Below are positions 12,344 through 23,893 of a stretch of 64,000 nt of DNA, in pieces. Origin of the DNA: Chrysoporthe austroafricana (taxonomy: Eukaryota; Ascomycota; Sordariomycetes; Diaporthales; Cryphonectriaceae); the NCBI GenBank assembly GCA_001051155.2, contig JYIP02000003.1, positions 1,054,001 to 1,118,000 on the forward strand. The letters are read 5' to 3'. How positions within the stretch are numbered: position 1 is the stretch's first letter; the number at the start of each line of letters is the position of its first letter. A program made the translations under genes and the position numbers. A model generated the notes under the pieces. That model did not search any database, was not told where the DNA came from, and was given only the letters and a program-made list of their open reading frames with translations.

Positions 12344-15130
12344 ATGATTACACGAAAGCCGTTGCCGGGGGACGCTATGGTCGACCCGAATTCTGCTTCA
12401 CAATCGAACATGCAGGGCTCGCGCGAGAGCGCGACCGCCACTCCGGCTGTCACCGAGGTGGAACAGACGCAGCAGACCGAAGCCTCAGATTCGGATGTTG
12501 AGAGCTGGGAGCTGTCGAGTGCTAGCGGGGACGAGGACGAAGACGAGGAACAAGACACATTAGGGTCATCGCCCCGCAGAAAAGAGCAGGAAGACCAGCT
12601 GCCAGTCGCCGAAGGTGGTGACGCAGCGGTACATGTGGTTGATCATGGCGAGGATCCCAGCACACTGCCGCCAACCGTCACTACAGACCGGGAAGAGAGG
12701 GCCAGGAGCAAAACACCAGACTCAAATTTGCCTGCGCCCGGAATCGAAGGTCTCACTGAGACGAACCCTTTCAGGAGGAAGATGTCACTATCAAGGCAGC
12801 ATAGTGCAACCGTACTACCGACCTCTTCCGAGACACCCCCAATGCCCCCGTCTGAGAATTTTGCCAAGCTGAGTCTTAATGACCCAAGCAACAACCCGTG
12901 GCAGCCCGCGCTCGACGATCAGCAGAAAACAACCGTGCCATCATTACTGTCTACAGGAGCAGACCAAGAGCCTGCGGATAATATCTGGGCTTCTCAGGTC
13001 CCCTCGCGGGCAACATCCACGGGACCGCCCCCGCCGCCGGCCTTTCCGCCTGAACAGTTCGTGCCACAGGACGAAAAGGCCGGCTGGGGCGACGAGCTTC
13101 CCGAACCCGAAAGTTCTCCCATCGCTGTGCCTCCTTCATTCCGCAAGCCATTGGAAGGCGAGGCGCTGGAAGAGGATAGCCATGCTTGGGACGACGTTGC
13201 GACGCAGGATAAAGGCAAAGCACCCATGACTGCGCCTCCTATATCAGGCCCCCAGACAGAGGGCGCGCGCGGAGATGAGTGGAATTTGATTGACAATGAG
13301 CCGACGCCTGGTGCATCTGGAACCGAGGGGCCATCTCAACCCACGATACAGGCGCCGAACCTGACTCCATGCAACGGCGAGAAGGCTCCCGCGGCGCCGC
13401 CAAGGGCACAAATATCTGCGAAGGCGGAAACATATCAAGTCAAGAACATCAACTGGCACGACGCGGTCACCGCGAAAGACCTGCGGAAATCACCGATATT
13501 GGTCCAGAATGCGAACGGTCCCTGTCCGCTGATGGCGCTCGTCAACGCGCTGACATTGTCGACGCCCGCGAGCGCGGAAGATGCTGTTTTGGTGAACACT
13601 CTTAAGACGAGAGAACAAATCAGCCTCGACCTGCTTCTCAACGCCGTCTTCGATGAACTGATGTCTGAGAGGAGGATGACTCCAGATGTGTCGCTACCGG
13701 ACGTCACGGAGCTATATGACTTTTTGAAGGGCTTGCATACTGGAATGAACGTCAATCCTCGATTCGTCCCAACGGAGGAGATCGAGATGGCTTTCAAGCG
13801 AACCTCCCTCACACACATTCACCCATCCCAAAGGGGGAATCTGATTCCTGGCACGTTTGAAGACACGAAGGAGATGGCATTCTATAGGACATTCAAGATA
13901 CCGCTGATCCATGGTTGGCTGCCCTCGAAGGACGACCCGGCCTATGGCGCATTCAAACGCCGAGCGGAATCATACGAAGATGCCCAGAACATCTTGTTTA
14001 GGGAGGAAGAGTTAGAAGACAAGCTCAGCACTCCTAACGGCGAGGGCCTCTCAGCAGAGGAGCAAGGCATCTATCAGGATGTTCTGACCATCAAGGCCTT
14101 CCTGTACTCAGCCGCCACGCAGTTGACGCCGTACGGTCTTGAGGTCATTACTAGGGCTATGCGACCTGGTTCCGTGGCGATCTTGTTCAGAAACGACCAC
14201 TTCTCTACCCTCTATCGCCACCCGCAAACTGAACAAATATTTGCTCTCGTCACCGATGCGGGCTACGCAGGGCACCAAGAGGTCGTCTGGGAGTCGTTAG
14301 TCGACGTCAATGGTGAACGTTCTGAATTTTTTTCAGGCGACTTCAGAGTGGTCGGGGGACCATCTCAAGCCGAACAATACGTGGCATCAGGGAGCGCTTC
14401 TGCATCCAACAGCCAACAGGGGTGGACAACGGTATCCGCAAAGAAAGGGAAGGGGAAGAAGCAGCCCGAGGAACCACCCCTGTCACCAAAGGAACAAGAA
14501 GATCATGACCTCGCCCTCGCCCTTCAACTTCAAGAGGAAGAAGACCAGCGCCATCGTACCGAGCAAGCCCAGCGACGCCGCGAAGCCCAACTCTCCGAGG
14601 AATTTATTGAGCAGCAAGCGGTGCGGCGCGGTCCCGTCGGGCTGCGACAGGGGAGTACCAACAACGTTGGTCAGCAGCCAGCACAAACACCAGATAGCCG
14701 ACGCGGTTCTTCTACCAGCGTAGCACGGAGCAGTACAAACAGTGTCGCAGCGCGCGGTGGTCGACCCGCGCAGCAGCATGTCAGGCCCCTGGTGCCACCA
14801 GTCCTCCGTTCACAAGGGGTAAATCGACCCGCCGATGCGGAGGATGACGATGCGCCGCCGTCCTACGAAGACGCTGCCAAGGATAGACCATATGTCCCGC
14901 CTGCAGGTCACCCAAGCCACCCGAACTCGAGCTTCAGCCCGTCGGTAGGCAGCCCTGTGCCGTCGAGCAGCACGCCTAGATTGCTGCCGTCGCGGGCTCC
15001 GGGAGTTGCAGGTGTTCCGCATGGTCCGCCGACTGGTGGATTCCGGAGGGGCAGTAGTGCGTATCGACAGGGTGTCGCGCCGACTGCTGCGAGTGGGGGT
15101 GGAAGGGATAAGGACTGTATTGTCATGTAG
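12344..15130 (+). CDS. MINDY-family K48-linkage deubiquitinase with C-terminal CaaX box
   Basis: A single uninterrupted exon encodes 928 residues. Residues about 370-690 are a MINDY catalytic domain (FAM63 family). The catalytic Cys394 is in NANGPCPLMALVN, and the catalytic His619 is in RNDHFSTLYRH. MINDY enzymes trim long Lys48-linked polyubiquitin chains. An acidic, Ala/Leu-rich helix at about 722-738 (DLALALQLQEEED) matches an MIU-type ubiquitin-binding motif just after the catalytic domain. The N-terminal 360 residues are acidic, Pro/Ser-rich and probably disordered. The last four residues are CIVM, a prenylation-type CaaX box, suggesting membrane attachment. Start ATG 12344 was chosen as the first in frame; ATG 12377 is an alternative. 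Enzyme class is firm; prenylation is inferred. Confidence 0.92.
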   Translation: MITRKPLPGDAMVDPNSASQSNMQGSRESATATPAVTEVEQTQQTEASDSDVESWELSSASGDEDEDEEQDTLGSSPRRKEQEDQLPVAEGGDAAVHVVDHGEDPSTLPPTVTTDREERARSKTPDSNLPAPGIEGLTETNPFRRKMSLSRQHSATVLPTSSETPPMPPSENFAKLSLNDPSNNPWQPALDDQQKTTVPSLLSTGADQEPADNIWASQVPSRATSTGPPPPPAFPPEQFVPQDEKAGWGDELPEPESSPIAVPPSFRKPLEGEALEEDSHAWDDVATQDKGKAPMTAPPISGPQTEGARGDEWNLIDNEPTPGASGTEGPSQPTIQAPNLTPCNGEKAPAAPPRAQISAKAETYQVKNINWHDAVTAKDLRKSPILVQNANGPCPLMALVNALTLSTPASAEDAVLVNTLKTREQISLDLLLNAVFDELMSERRMTPDVSLPDVTELYDFLKGLHTGMNVNPRFVPTEEIEMAFKRTSLTHIHPSQRGNLIPGTFEDTKEMAFYRTFKIPLIHGWLPSKDDPAYGAFKRRAESYEDAQNILFREEELEDKLSTPNGEGLSAEEQGIYQDVLTIKAFLYSAATQLTPYGLEVITRAMRPGSVAILFRNDHFSTLYRHPQTEQIFALVTDAGYAGHQEVVWESLVDVNGERSEFFSGDFRVVGGPSQAEQYVASGSASASNSQQGWTTVSAKKGKGKKQPEEPPLSPKEQEDHDLALALQLQEEEDQRHRTEQAQRRREAQLSEEFIEQQAVRRGPVGLRQGSTNNVGQQPAQTPDSRRGSSTSVARSSTNSVAARGGRPAQQHVRPLVPPVLRSQGVNRPADAEDDDAPPSYEDAAKDRPYVPPAGHPSHPNSSFSPSVGSPVPSSSTPRLLPSRAPGVAGVPHGPPTGGFRRGSSAYRQGVAPTAASGGGRDKDCIVM

Positions 15131-16244
15131 GTACATGACGGGGAGACATTACATGGAGGCGGAAGAGAACGCTTGTAACTCATGATCCCAATGGATACTT
15201 CGATTCCATTCTTGGCACTCCGTGAGTGCAATGCTATTGAGACAACCACGAGCGGCATCGTTTACTTCGACCTACGACCCAGATATAAACTTGATGATGC
15301 TGATGATGGACTTTTGGTGGATTGGGACGCATGTGGGCTCATTTCATGCGTGGAGTTCTGGATTGGAATGGCATTCATTGGCACCGAGCCAGCCACTTTC
15401 TTATGTGGGCGAGTGATGAAGACCATCGCTATTCGATATTGACTTAGGCCCAGACTGTTCTTCTAGATGAGCTAGCCTGGCGAAGTAGACTCATTAAAGA
15501 CTAAGATCAATGAATATCCTCCACTATGGCCGGGCCTAACCACCTGCTTGCAAGATTTGCTGCCTCTGATGTTGGTGCGGCCGGTCTACTTGAAAGGTGG
15601 CAAGCCTTTGGTCTGACTGGGTCGAGATCTTCAAAGACATCGGGCCGCCTAGGCGATCGTGTGCATTTCGGAGTTCATGAAGTAAGCTTTCACCTGGGTG
15701 GACTTCAGGATGATCTATGTCCGAAAAGGACCTCCTCATCTTCAGCTACGCCGAAGCGAAGGGGTGCCGACAAAGCCCCTTCAAGAATCTGGACACCACC
15801 ATAGACGGTCTGTCACTAGTGCCTGCTTGATAGCTATCCAGCCACAGGCCACGCGAGGCAGTGTACGCTCGGGTCACGAGATCACGAACGACGGACGCTA
15901 GAGCCTGTCAAGTCTTCTGGTGCTGGCCCAGCGGGGCCCGCTTCGTCTGTAGAGAGGAGACGGTGTCTCTCATTTTCTGATGGAGGTTAGAAATGGCTTC
16001 ATCGTTCCGGCGGACCTGGGCCCCCACGGTCATAGGGCGGGCATGACGTCTTGGGCCGCGGAAGTCCCCCAGTGGGCTACTGGAGGGTGGCATGAAGTTA
16101 TTGACAAAAGGTGGATTGAGTGCCCAGGTCTGGAGAGTTTGAATTGAACTCCTCGTCATCTATGAATACCAGGCCGTTACTCTAATAGGCCTTAAAGATA
16201 TGTGGACATTAACGATTAACAGTAGCGCAAGACTGAACGGCAGC
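15131..16244. other. Intergenic region; one doubtful minus-strand frame
   Basis: A minus-strand frame at 16159-15908 begins with ATG and reads 83 residues with a helical stretch (NDEAISNLHQKMRDTVSSL), but I cannot extend it with convincing splice sites. A second minus frame (15739-15536) is equally weak. I do not call either a gene. Confidence 0.4.
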
Positions 16245-17011
16245 ATGTACACCTGGTCTGCTCTCATCACACTTCTCGTGCCCGTCGCAGCAGCTCTACC
16301 TACTCCGGTAGGCAACGGTGGGAGCGACTCCTCCTTGACGGCCGGAACGTCCACCGGGTACCTCGGCGGGGTGTGGGTTGGCCACGGGCCTTTCTACGGC
16401 GGCGCTGACGGGCGCCATCACTCCGAGGAGCCCCCTGCCGACTGTGTTGTCGTGAGGGCGCTGACCAAAGAGCTGAGCCCGGTCGTGGACTGTTTCTATA
16501 CGTGGGAGCACTGGCATGAGGACAACTTCCTGTACTATGTCATCCGCATCACACCTACGGGGCAGCAGGTGGAGGGTTGGGCTCAAGGGATCATCGATAA
16601 TATCCGTGGCGAGGTGAGTCTCGTACATGCATATTCAGCGGACCTCTTTCTGAACAGACGCTGGAAATCACCTACTCCTGTGTGTTTTTGGCAGATGGCT
16701 GACGTTAGAAAACACCATCGAAGTGCGGCCACGACCACCCAATTGACCCTGGGAGCATCTTCTCGGATCGCAACGTGCACTGGTACTGGCACACCAACGA
16801 AGACTGGTCGCTGGCCCGCCAGGTCAACCAGAGCATATTCCACGGCCTCGAGATGACCGTCCCTCTGGGCGGGTGGACGGCCGGCGAGGATGAGAAAAGC
16901 TGCGTCGCGGAGGCCATCAGGAAAGGAAGCTGTGGCGTGGACATGGACTTCGTGAATGGGACTTGCTACCGCAAGCCGGGCACGAGCAAGGCCTGGACGT
17001 TCAAGGAGTAA
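16245..17011 (+). CDS. Small secreted protein, unknown family
   Basis: The family is not recognised. Two exons: 16245-16613 and 16724-17011, 218 residues. A signal peptide is clear (MYTWSALITLLVPVAAALP). An in-frame ATG at 16200 would place 15 residues before it, so 16245 is preferred. The intron has donor GTGAGT and branch GCTGAC; the acceptor is AAG at 16723, giving GECGHDHPIDPG across the junction. A TAG acceptor at 16708 is in the same phase but lies only about 5 nt after the branch. The mature protein is Trp-rich (FYTWEHWHEDNF, VHWYWHTNEDW) with six cysteines, suggesting a compact disulfide-bonded fold. No catalytic motif is evident. The 3' end faces the dioxygenase gene 240 bp away. Confidence 0.65.
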
Positions 17012-17251
17012 GGGCACTGCTGAAGATGGACAGAGAGGATTTTGTCCGCTTGATTTGATCTCCGACGGGTAGCAGACTTGGTCTATGGGAAATTAGATTG
17101 TTGGCGTAGGACATTTGGGAGCGACTCTATGCGCGATCTTGCATCCTCGGCAGCCTGTATGTAAGGCTTACGTATTTCTAGGGCGGAAGCACGTCTTGTC
17201 AATATACAGCACGTTTATTTTTTAGTTGAGCAATCTAGGTGTCAGACTACA

Positions 17252-18360
17252 TTAGCTCCTGGGTGCCTCTATATCCTTCGTCACCGGTCTCGAAGTCGTG
17301 TCAAACCCCGGCATCTCTTCCCCCACCCTGTTCAGGCCCCACGCCTGGGCCCCGTCATCATGAACCGTCGTCCGCCTCATGTCCCTCTTGTATTTCTCCT
17401 CGAACGGCCCGCCGGTAGCTCTATGCAGGACCGCACGATTGTCCCAGATGATGAGGTCCCCTTCTCCGTGCCAGTCGACGCTGGTCACATACTTGGCCTG
17501 CGTGGCGTGGCCGTTCAGCTTCTTGATCAGCGCAGCAGACTGACCAGGCTCCATCCCCTCGATACGGTGCAGGTGCGCGCCGACATACAGGTTCATCCTG
17601 CCGCTGGGCTCGTGGACCTGGGCGATCCTGTGCAGGGCCATGGGCGCGGTGGACATGTCCAGGTCTTTGAAGAACTCCGGGGACCCCATCTTTCGACTGT
17701 GGGAGATGGAGAACGCGCCGACGGGCCCGCCGTCCCGGGCGAGCAGGCTTCTGGTCTCCTCGTCCAGGTCGTCGAACGCGCCGCGCGAGTCCGCGAACTC
17801 CGTCTCGCCGCCCTGGCCCGGGGGCGGGATGGCCACGGCGCGGAGGAGGGAGAAGGACGCGCGGCGCGGGTTGAAGGAGCTGTCGGTGTGGAACAGGGCG
17901 TTCCCCTTGTTGTAGTGCGCACGCGGACTGTCGCCGGGGACGATCTCGCCCTCGCCGTCTAGGTTGGACGCGTCGAAGAGCTCGAGGGGCCGGTAGCGCA
18001 GCTTCCGGCCGGGCGCCATGTACCGCGCGATATTGTCCAGCTCGCCCAGCCGCTGGGAGAAAGAGACGTGGCTGTCATCCGTGAGGTTTGTGTTGCGGAA
18101 GACGGCGAAGCCGTACTGAGACCGTGGTCAGCAAGATTCGCTAGGTGTGTGTGGTAGAGAGATGCGATCGCCAGAGCGGGTAGGAGCCGGAGCCTGTTGG
18201 TGTGTCTGCTTCTTACCTTTGCCAGTGCTGTCTTAATCTCACCAAATTGCTCATCGCTCATGTCGGCGAAGTCGGCCCCCTCGATCTCGGCGCCGAAGGT
18301 GGGATGGAGCTCCCTGACCGTGATGGTTCGGAACGGCGTTTCTTGAATGAGGCCGGGCAT
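17252..18360 (-). CDS. TauD/TfdA-family Fe(II)/2-oxoglutarate dioxygenase
   Basis: Two exons on the minus strand: 18217-18360 and 17252-18115, 335 residues. The start is the first in-frame ATG (MPGLIQETPFRTITVREL). The facial triad is visible: His124 and Asp126 in FHTDSSF, and His279 in AVLHRATGG. Arg295/296 of MRRTTV fits the 2-oxoglutarate anchor. The family hydroxylates small substrates such as taurine, 2,4-D-like ethers or, in fungi, xanthine. The substrate cannot be read from sequence. The closest overall feel is the fungal 2,4-D/xanthine dioxygenase branch. No pathway partner lies next to it. Length and motif spacing are normal for the family. Confidence 0.88.
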
Positions 18361-19150
18361 ATTGGGCTTTTCCTCTCCAGATAACTCACACGATGTACAC
18401 TTTGGCTCAGATTTCAAAAGACAGTGAGGGTGTTTGAAGGCCGCTGTGAAATGGCCGGGCTGCCATTTTTATGAACCAATATATTTATTTTGTTCTGCCG
18501 ATCCGGAGACAGCTCGAAGTGCCGTGTGACTTGTGAGCGCGGGGTGCGGGGGTTGACAGGACTGTTCGTCCGGCTAGTCCCAAGCAAGGGACCTGGGGAT
18601 AACTCTTCTCCTGTATTCCGTAGACAGGAGAGAGAGGCTTATGAAACTAGATCTGGGCGAGCAATTCTACCAGGAATGGATGCAGTGTGGATAGGGAGCC
18701 CTAGTCGGCTGAAATCAGCGTAGGCCTAGCAGGTAAGAATATCTATCCGTGTTTTCTCTCAGAAACACCGAGCTCTTCCGAATTTGTCCCACCATGAAAG
18801 GAATTTCGTTCCGTCATGACATGGGAATCCATGGTGGCCCGCAGTTCGCGCCGCCAGTGTGGGAATGTAGGTAAGGCTGCTGTGTGGACGATGTTGTTGG
18901 AGCTCGGAGTGGCTTGAAGTCGCCCAGCCATATTCCAAGAGCGCCAGCCAAGATAGCCGGTGCGATACAAGTCCAGAGACGGATATCTGCTCTTCATGGC
19001 AATGATGCATGAACTGTGCCCTCGAGCTCGTTGGTCCGGCCACCAGGCGCTTCCTAACCCGCTCTGCGACCTCTGGTTCGTCTTCTGGACCCAGGCTTCG
19101 CACAAGATCCGCCCTGTAACTTTCTCCTGCATAGTCTGTCACAGGGTGTC
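18361..19150. other. Intergenic region, no gene seen
   Basis: This is the promoter side of the dioxygenase gene and the 3' side of cyclin C; both genes are on the minus strand. Open frames on the minus strand (for example 19154-18759) lack domain or splice support. Confidence 0.5.
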
Positions 19151-20339
19151 TCATCCCTTATCCAGACCCCTCGCCTTGATGAACCGCACGATCTGCTCCC
19201 GCGTCAGCTTGTCATTATATGACTCCTGACAGTCATAGAATGAGATGAGCTCTTGGGTGCAGTCCACCATAGCCTCGAGATCAACATTGCTCTCCGAGAG
19301 CCAGTGTCCGAAACGCTGTACCTTGGTATAGCGCTCGGCCTTGTGCGCATTGCTAGCGCCGTCCGCACCCTGCTGGCCTGATTGTTGCCCCGGCACGGCG
19401 CCAGGGGTCATCGGCTGGCGGCTCTGCTGCAGCTGGGTGAGTGCGGCGGTCATAGCACTCACGCCCGCCACGTTCGGCGTGCCCAGCCCGGCCGACCCAC
19501 TGCCCGACCCCTGGCCCTGCCCCTGCGCGGCGCCGCTGTTCTGGGAGGGCCGGAAGACGATGGCCAGCAGGATTGCGGTGAGGGCAATGGTGTGTGGTGG
19601 GTAGATGAGCGGGAGGTCGGTCATGTAGTGGTCGTTGATAATCGACCAGGCCAGGGCCACCTCGTCGTTGGTCAGGTTCAGGTTGGACTGGAGGCCGGTC
19701 AAGGTGCGGTAAGGCTGGTGGACGATGAGGTGGGAGTTCATCTCGGAGATGAGCCAGAATTCGCATTCGCCGATCTTGGAGGGCTCGTGGAAGACTTGCA
19801 TATCTAAAGATGTAAGCTTCTGGTTATGATGGGGAGGTCGCGCCCGGAACGGGAGAACTTGGTTGGAGAGGGGGGCGCAGAGGGTTCCGTTGTCATACCA
19901 GTCCAGAGGCTTCGAGCCTCCTGTGTCATGAGCCTGATGTGTTGTGGACACTCCTCCATCTTGCATGCGAGGTATAGAGCGGTCGTAATGACGAGGAAAG
20001 GGTTCGTCCTCCTGATCTCGACCTTGGTGTAGAAGCGTTTGATGTAGACCTGGGCGGTGGCCATGGCCTGCTGCCGGGTGCCCAATCGCTTTCCGAGGCG
20101 GTTGATCTCTAGAGAAGGCCAAACAGTGCTGTTAGTGTCTGTCATGAAAGGACCACAGAGTGCTGGACAGAATACTCACGCTGATTGAAGAATATGTTCA
20201 GATGCCGGAGCTGTGGTAAGCCGAAGCTCTGGACCAGATTCGGGTCTTCATCCTCGAGCTTCTGGCGCATCGAGGCCAGCTGTTCTTTGGTGAACTGCCA
20301 GTGCTTCCGCTGGGTGGACTCCCAGTAGTTGGCCGCCAT
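19151..20339 (-). CDS. SSN8: Cyclin C, CDK8-module subunit of Mediator
   Basis: Three exons on the minus strand: 20180-20339, 19899-20108, 19151-19803, 340 residues. The start [20 protein letters not shown] is the conserved cyclin C N-terminus. The junction residues [20 protein letters not shown] restore the cyclin box, followed by [19 protein letters not shown] and [13 protein letters not shown]. The second fold contains [20 protein letters not shown]. Cyclin C partners Cdk8 (Ssn3) in the Mediator kinase module, regulating RNA polymerase II transcription. A Gly/Gln/Ser-rich insert (about residues 215-270) lies in the second half, before a conserved end ([18 protein letters not shown]). Introns are 71 and 95 nt. 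It shares a divergent 856-bp promoter with the calcium-regulated carrier. Confidence 0.93.
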
Positions 20340-21195
20340 GGCATCCAGGCATTGGTGAGTCCGGAGATGTCCAGCACGGCGGCTGCAACATGCTTGTTGT
20401 GGTCAGGATGAGCGCCACCACTCCAATGGTACTTAGTGATGCGAGGTGGCTAAGGTGGGACGTCAGAGGATCGGAGCCGGCATCGGCGACCGGAGAGGCC
20501 GGCATCGCGGTGGTCTGGCGGGGTTCGTTAGTGACTGCAGGGCAGCCCACTTACTATGAACACCCTGTGATTGGGGAATTGGGGACCCCACTAAAGCGAG
20601 ACACCCAGTGACGCGAGCGCCTCGGCCCGAGTAAGGAGAGACCCTCTGGGCAAGGTCGAAAACCAGGATGGAGCTTAGAAAGTGGGGAGACAGGCACCAC
20701 AGGCCTGGCTCTCGCTATCGCTACCGTAGTACCAGTAAGCCCTTGACAGGTTCGAGAGCAGTTGATGATCCTCATTCTCCAACAACAAAAGAGCTCCTCC
20801 AGTTGAGGTCACCTCATGCTCCGCCGATACCACCACGGCCAGCCCGACTGGAACACCCATCGCGTGGAAAAGATACCCAATTGAGCTTGGCGACATCATC
20901 ACACAGCTCGAGCATCGCAGCCTGCATCTAGCTACCACAGGCTCTGGTGTGGCGCCACCCCTGATCGCCGACTGTCAAAGGCCTCTCATCTTGCGATTGC
21001 GACAAGCCAAATCCAACTCGCACGAGCCATGATAGGACCATAGCAACCTCGCGCGACGCAACGCACCCCGGAAGAGCGCAACCCATTGTCCTGGGTTCGA
21101 CATTGCGCTCTGCTCCACATCGCCTTCCGACCCCCCTTCCCCCGAACCTTGACGACAACACTGGTTCCCCGTGCCATGATCTACTAGTAGCAGAG
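20340..21195. other. Divergent promoter, cyclin C / mitochondrial carrier
   Basis: 856 bp between divergent starts. Short open frames only. No repeat or RNA gene seen. Confidence 0.5.
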
Positions 21196-23893
21196 ATGCA
21201 GATCGCAAAGGTGGTCAAGGAGCTCGAGATGGAGCTCGCAGAGTCTCAGAACCAGCGTGATAAGAGGGTCGAGGAGCTGTGGAAGAAGCTGGACCCCCAA
21301 GGGACGAATGAGCTGGATCTGAAGGGCCTGCAGAAGGGTCTGAGGAGGATAGACCACCGTGAGCTGCATTGCAGACCATTGCGCTCGGGGCAGCTGCTGA
21401 TGGAAACATAGCCCTGAAGAATGCCGACGACATGATGAAGGAAATTATACAGATGGTCGACAGCAATCATGATGGCAAGATCCAATACGAAGGTATGGCG
21501 ATCCTGACTGGGGATGGAGTCTGGTGTCTCGAGGGCAGTTGCTGATAATCGACGGATGCTGTGCAGAGTTTCGCGTCTTCGTTGAGGCTGCTGAGCGTCA
21601 GCTGCTTCTGCTCTTCACGTCCATAGACCGAAACCATGACGGCCGGGTCGGGCGTGACGAGCTGGCAGCAGCCTTTCAGAAAGCAGGCCTAGCTGTGCCC
21701 AGGCGAAGGTTAGCTGGGTTTTTTGACGAGATCGACATGAATCACGATGGCTATATCAGTTTTGATGAGTGGCGGTAAGCAGGCTCCATTTCCATCTCCC
21801 AGCCCTAACTCCCACTGCACATTATGTCCTTCTATCTAAACCTCTGTCCTATCATGTTGTGACCTTCACGTTTCGAAAAGCTGCCTGGGAAGCTGGAATG
21901 TCTGCTCCAGCCTCGAGGTGCGCCCAGACAATCTCATGACCACCTGAGGTCCTAGTGAGGGCCGATTAAGAGCGCACACAGAGTAGACACTATTTAGATG
22001 GCCGCACGTACCAAGTGAGGGTGTTTTCTTGCTAATGATCAAAACCTGCAAAGTGATTTTTTGCTGTTCATGCCAACCACCCACGGCTCTCCATTGGAGG
22101 CAGCGCTGTCGTATTACAACTCAGTTGTTATGCTCAACGCCGAGGGAGATTCTATGGTTACAGAAGAAACACTCGAAGGTCTAGGTACGACGGGCTTTCT
22201 TCTTCAAGCACTTTTTGGGTCGATTCTCAGGCTCGCACAACCCACCCCTCCTGAACAGTCTCCTTACTTGAACCCACCTCCAACCTCTGAACTTTTACGT
22301 GGACCTGGGCCTGGACCTGGACCTGGACCTGGACCCACGACGACAACGACGACAACGACGACAGCCTCATCTCCCTCTCAGCCAGACCCCGCCATGCAAC
22401 AACGACAACCTTCCGCGTCCCCACAGGCCAACGCGCCACCCCGGCCGCGCGAGAACGAGACCACGAAACAAGACAGAATGGCCGCAGCCTATGCATCTTA
22501 TCCGCAAGCCGCCGCCAGCAGCATCTCAGACCTGGCAACCACTCCCAACAGCGTGGTCCAGCAGGCAACTGGGATCGCAGCCGGGGATGCCCAACCCATG
22601 AGCTCATCAGGTACTTCAAACGAGCAAGACGGCGGAGATGTCGACTTTTGGGACATCCACGATCACGGCCCCGATCCCGATCCCCAGCTGCATTTCCGCG
22701 AGATTGGTGTCGATGGAGGAGAATATGAGGATGAGCTTTCAAAAACAGGACTAACACAATACCTCCCCGAACCAGGTTACTTCGTCGCCGGTGCTCTCGC
22801 AGGTGGTGTCTCCCGTACCGCGACGGCGCCCCTTGACCGTGTGAAGGTCGCCCTTCTCGTCGCCACAGGTGCTTCGAATGGCGGAGGCGGAGTCAAGTCA
22901 ATCGGCGCAGCTGTCCGTGAGTTGTACAAGGCTGGCGGGTTTCGTACCTTCTTCGCCGGTAAGTTGATGTGCATCGTCCCCTGCGCACTCCCAATGGCTG
23001 CGTTTGCGCTATTAGACCTATGATCCGATTAGTCTTGGAGGTAGACCTGATAAGGACGATAGGTAACGGACTGAACGTCCTCAAAATCATGCCGGAGACC
23101 GCCATCAAGGTAGGCTTTCTCTACCGGCAAGCGCCATGACAACTGCTGACCTTCGGCCTACAGTTTGGTTCGTATGAGGCAGCAAAGCGCACACTTGCCA
23201 CACTCGAGGGACATGGCGATCCAACAAAGATCAATCCATACTCGAAATTTGCAGCTGGTGGTCTCGCAGGCATGGCGGCACAGTAAGTCGACACTGCAGG
23301 CCTCCCATCTCCCACAACACATTCTAACGACGGCTTCTAGGGCCTGCGTCTACCCGGTTGATACCCTCAAGTTCCGTCTGCAATGCGAGACTGTTCAAGG
23401 CGGCCTTACCGGTAATGCCTTGCTCGTACAGACGGCTCGCAAGATGGTGGTCGAGGGCGGCATCCGTTCCGCTTATCGTGGTCTCACCATGGGACTTCTC
23501 GGCATGTTCCCTTATAGCGCCATCGATATGGGAACCTTTGAGTTCTTAAAGAAATCCTATACGAGCCAGAAGGCGCGCTATTACGGGATCCATGAGGAAG
23601 ACGCAGCACCAGGCAACATGGTCACCGGCTTCATGGGCGCCTGCTCGGGAGCCTTTGGTGCAACTGCTGTGTACCCTATCAACGTATTGCGCACCCGCCT
23701 CCAGACTCAGGGCACCCGCATGCACCCGCCGACTTATACCGGCATTTGGGACGTGACGCTGAAGACCTGGAAGAACGAGGGCTTTCGCGGCATGTACAAG
23801 GGCCTGACGCCGAATCTGCTCAAGGTTGCCCCGGCGCTGAGTATCACCTGGGTCGTTTACGAGAGTTCGAAGAGGACGATGGGCCTGCACTGA
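21196..23893 (+). CDS. SAL1: Ca2+-regulated mitochondrial ATP-Mg/phosphate carrier (SCaMC/Sal1 type)
   Basis: Seven exons: 21196-21358, 21412-21492, 21567-21774, 22054-22958, 23063-23109, 23164-23282, 23341-23893; 691 residues in frame. The N-terminal half has four EF-hand loops. The first is degenerate (DPQGTNELDLKG); the others are DSNHDGKIQYEE, DRNHDGRVGRDE and DMNHDGYISFDE. The C-terminal third is a mitochondrial carrier with signatures APLDRVK, YPVDTLK and YPINVLR; the Asn in the third is usual for this subfamily. Such carriers exchange ATP-Mg for phosphate across the inner membrane, with the EF-hands sensing cytosolic Ca2+. Between the two parts lies a roughly 200-residue linker containing a Gly-Pro run and a Thr run. 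The third intron is long (279 nt) and uses an AAG acceptor. Confidence 0.92.
22299..22365 (+). repeat. Coding microsatellites: Gly-Pro hexanucleotide and Thr triplet runs
   Basis: A ggacct/gggcct hexamer repeat encodes alternating Gly-Pro, immediately followed by acg/aca triplets encoding nine Thr. Both lie in the linker of the carrier gene and keep the frame. Confidence 0.85.

Noticed and set aside
15908..16159. 83-codon minus-strand frame with ATG and helical stretch
   Set aside because: No splice continuation or family match; too little to call a gene.
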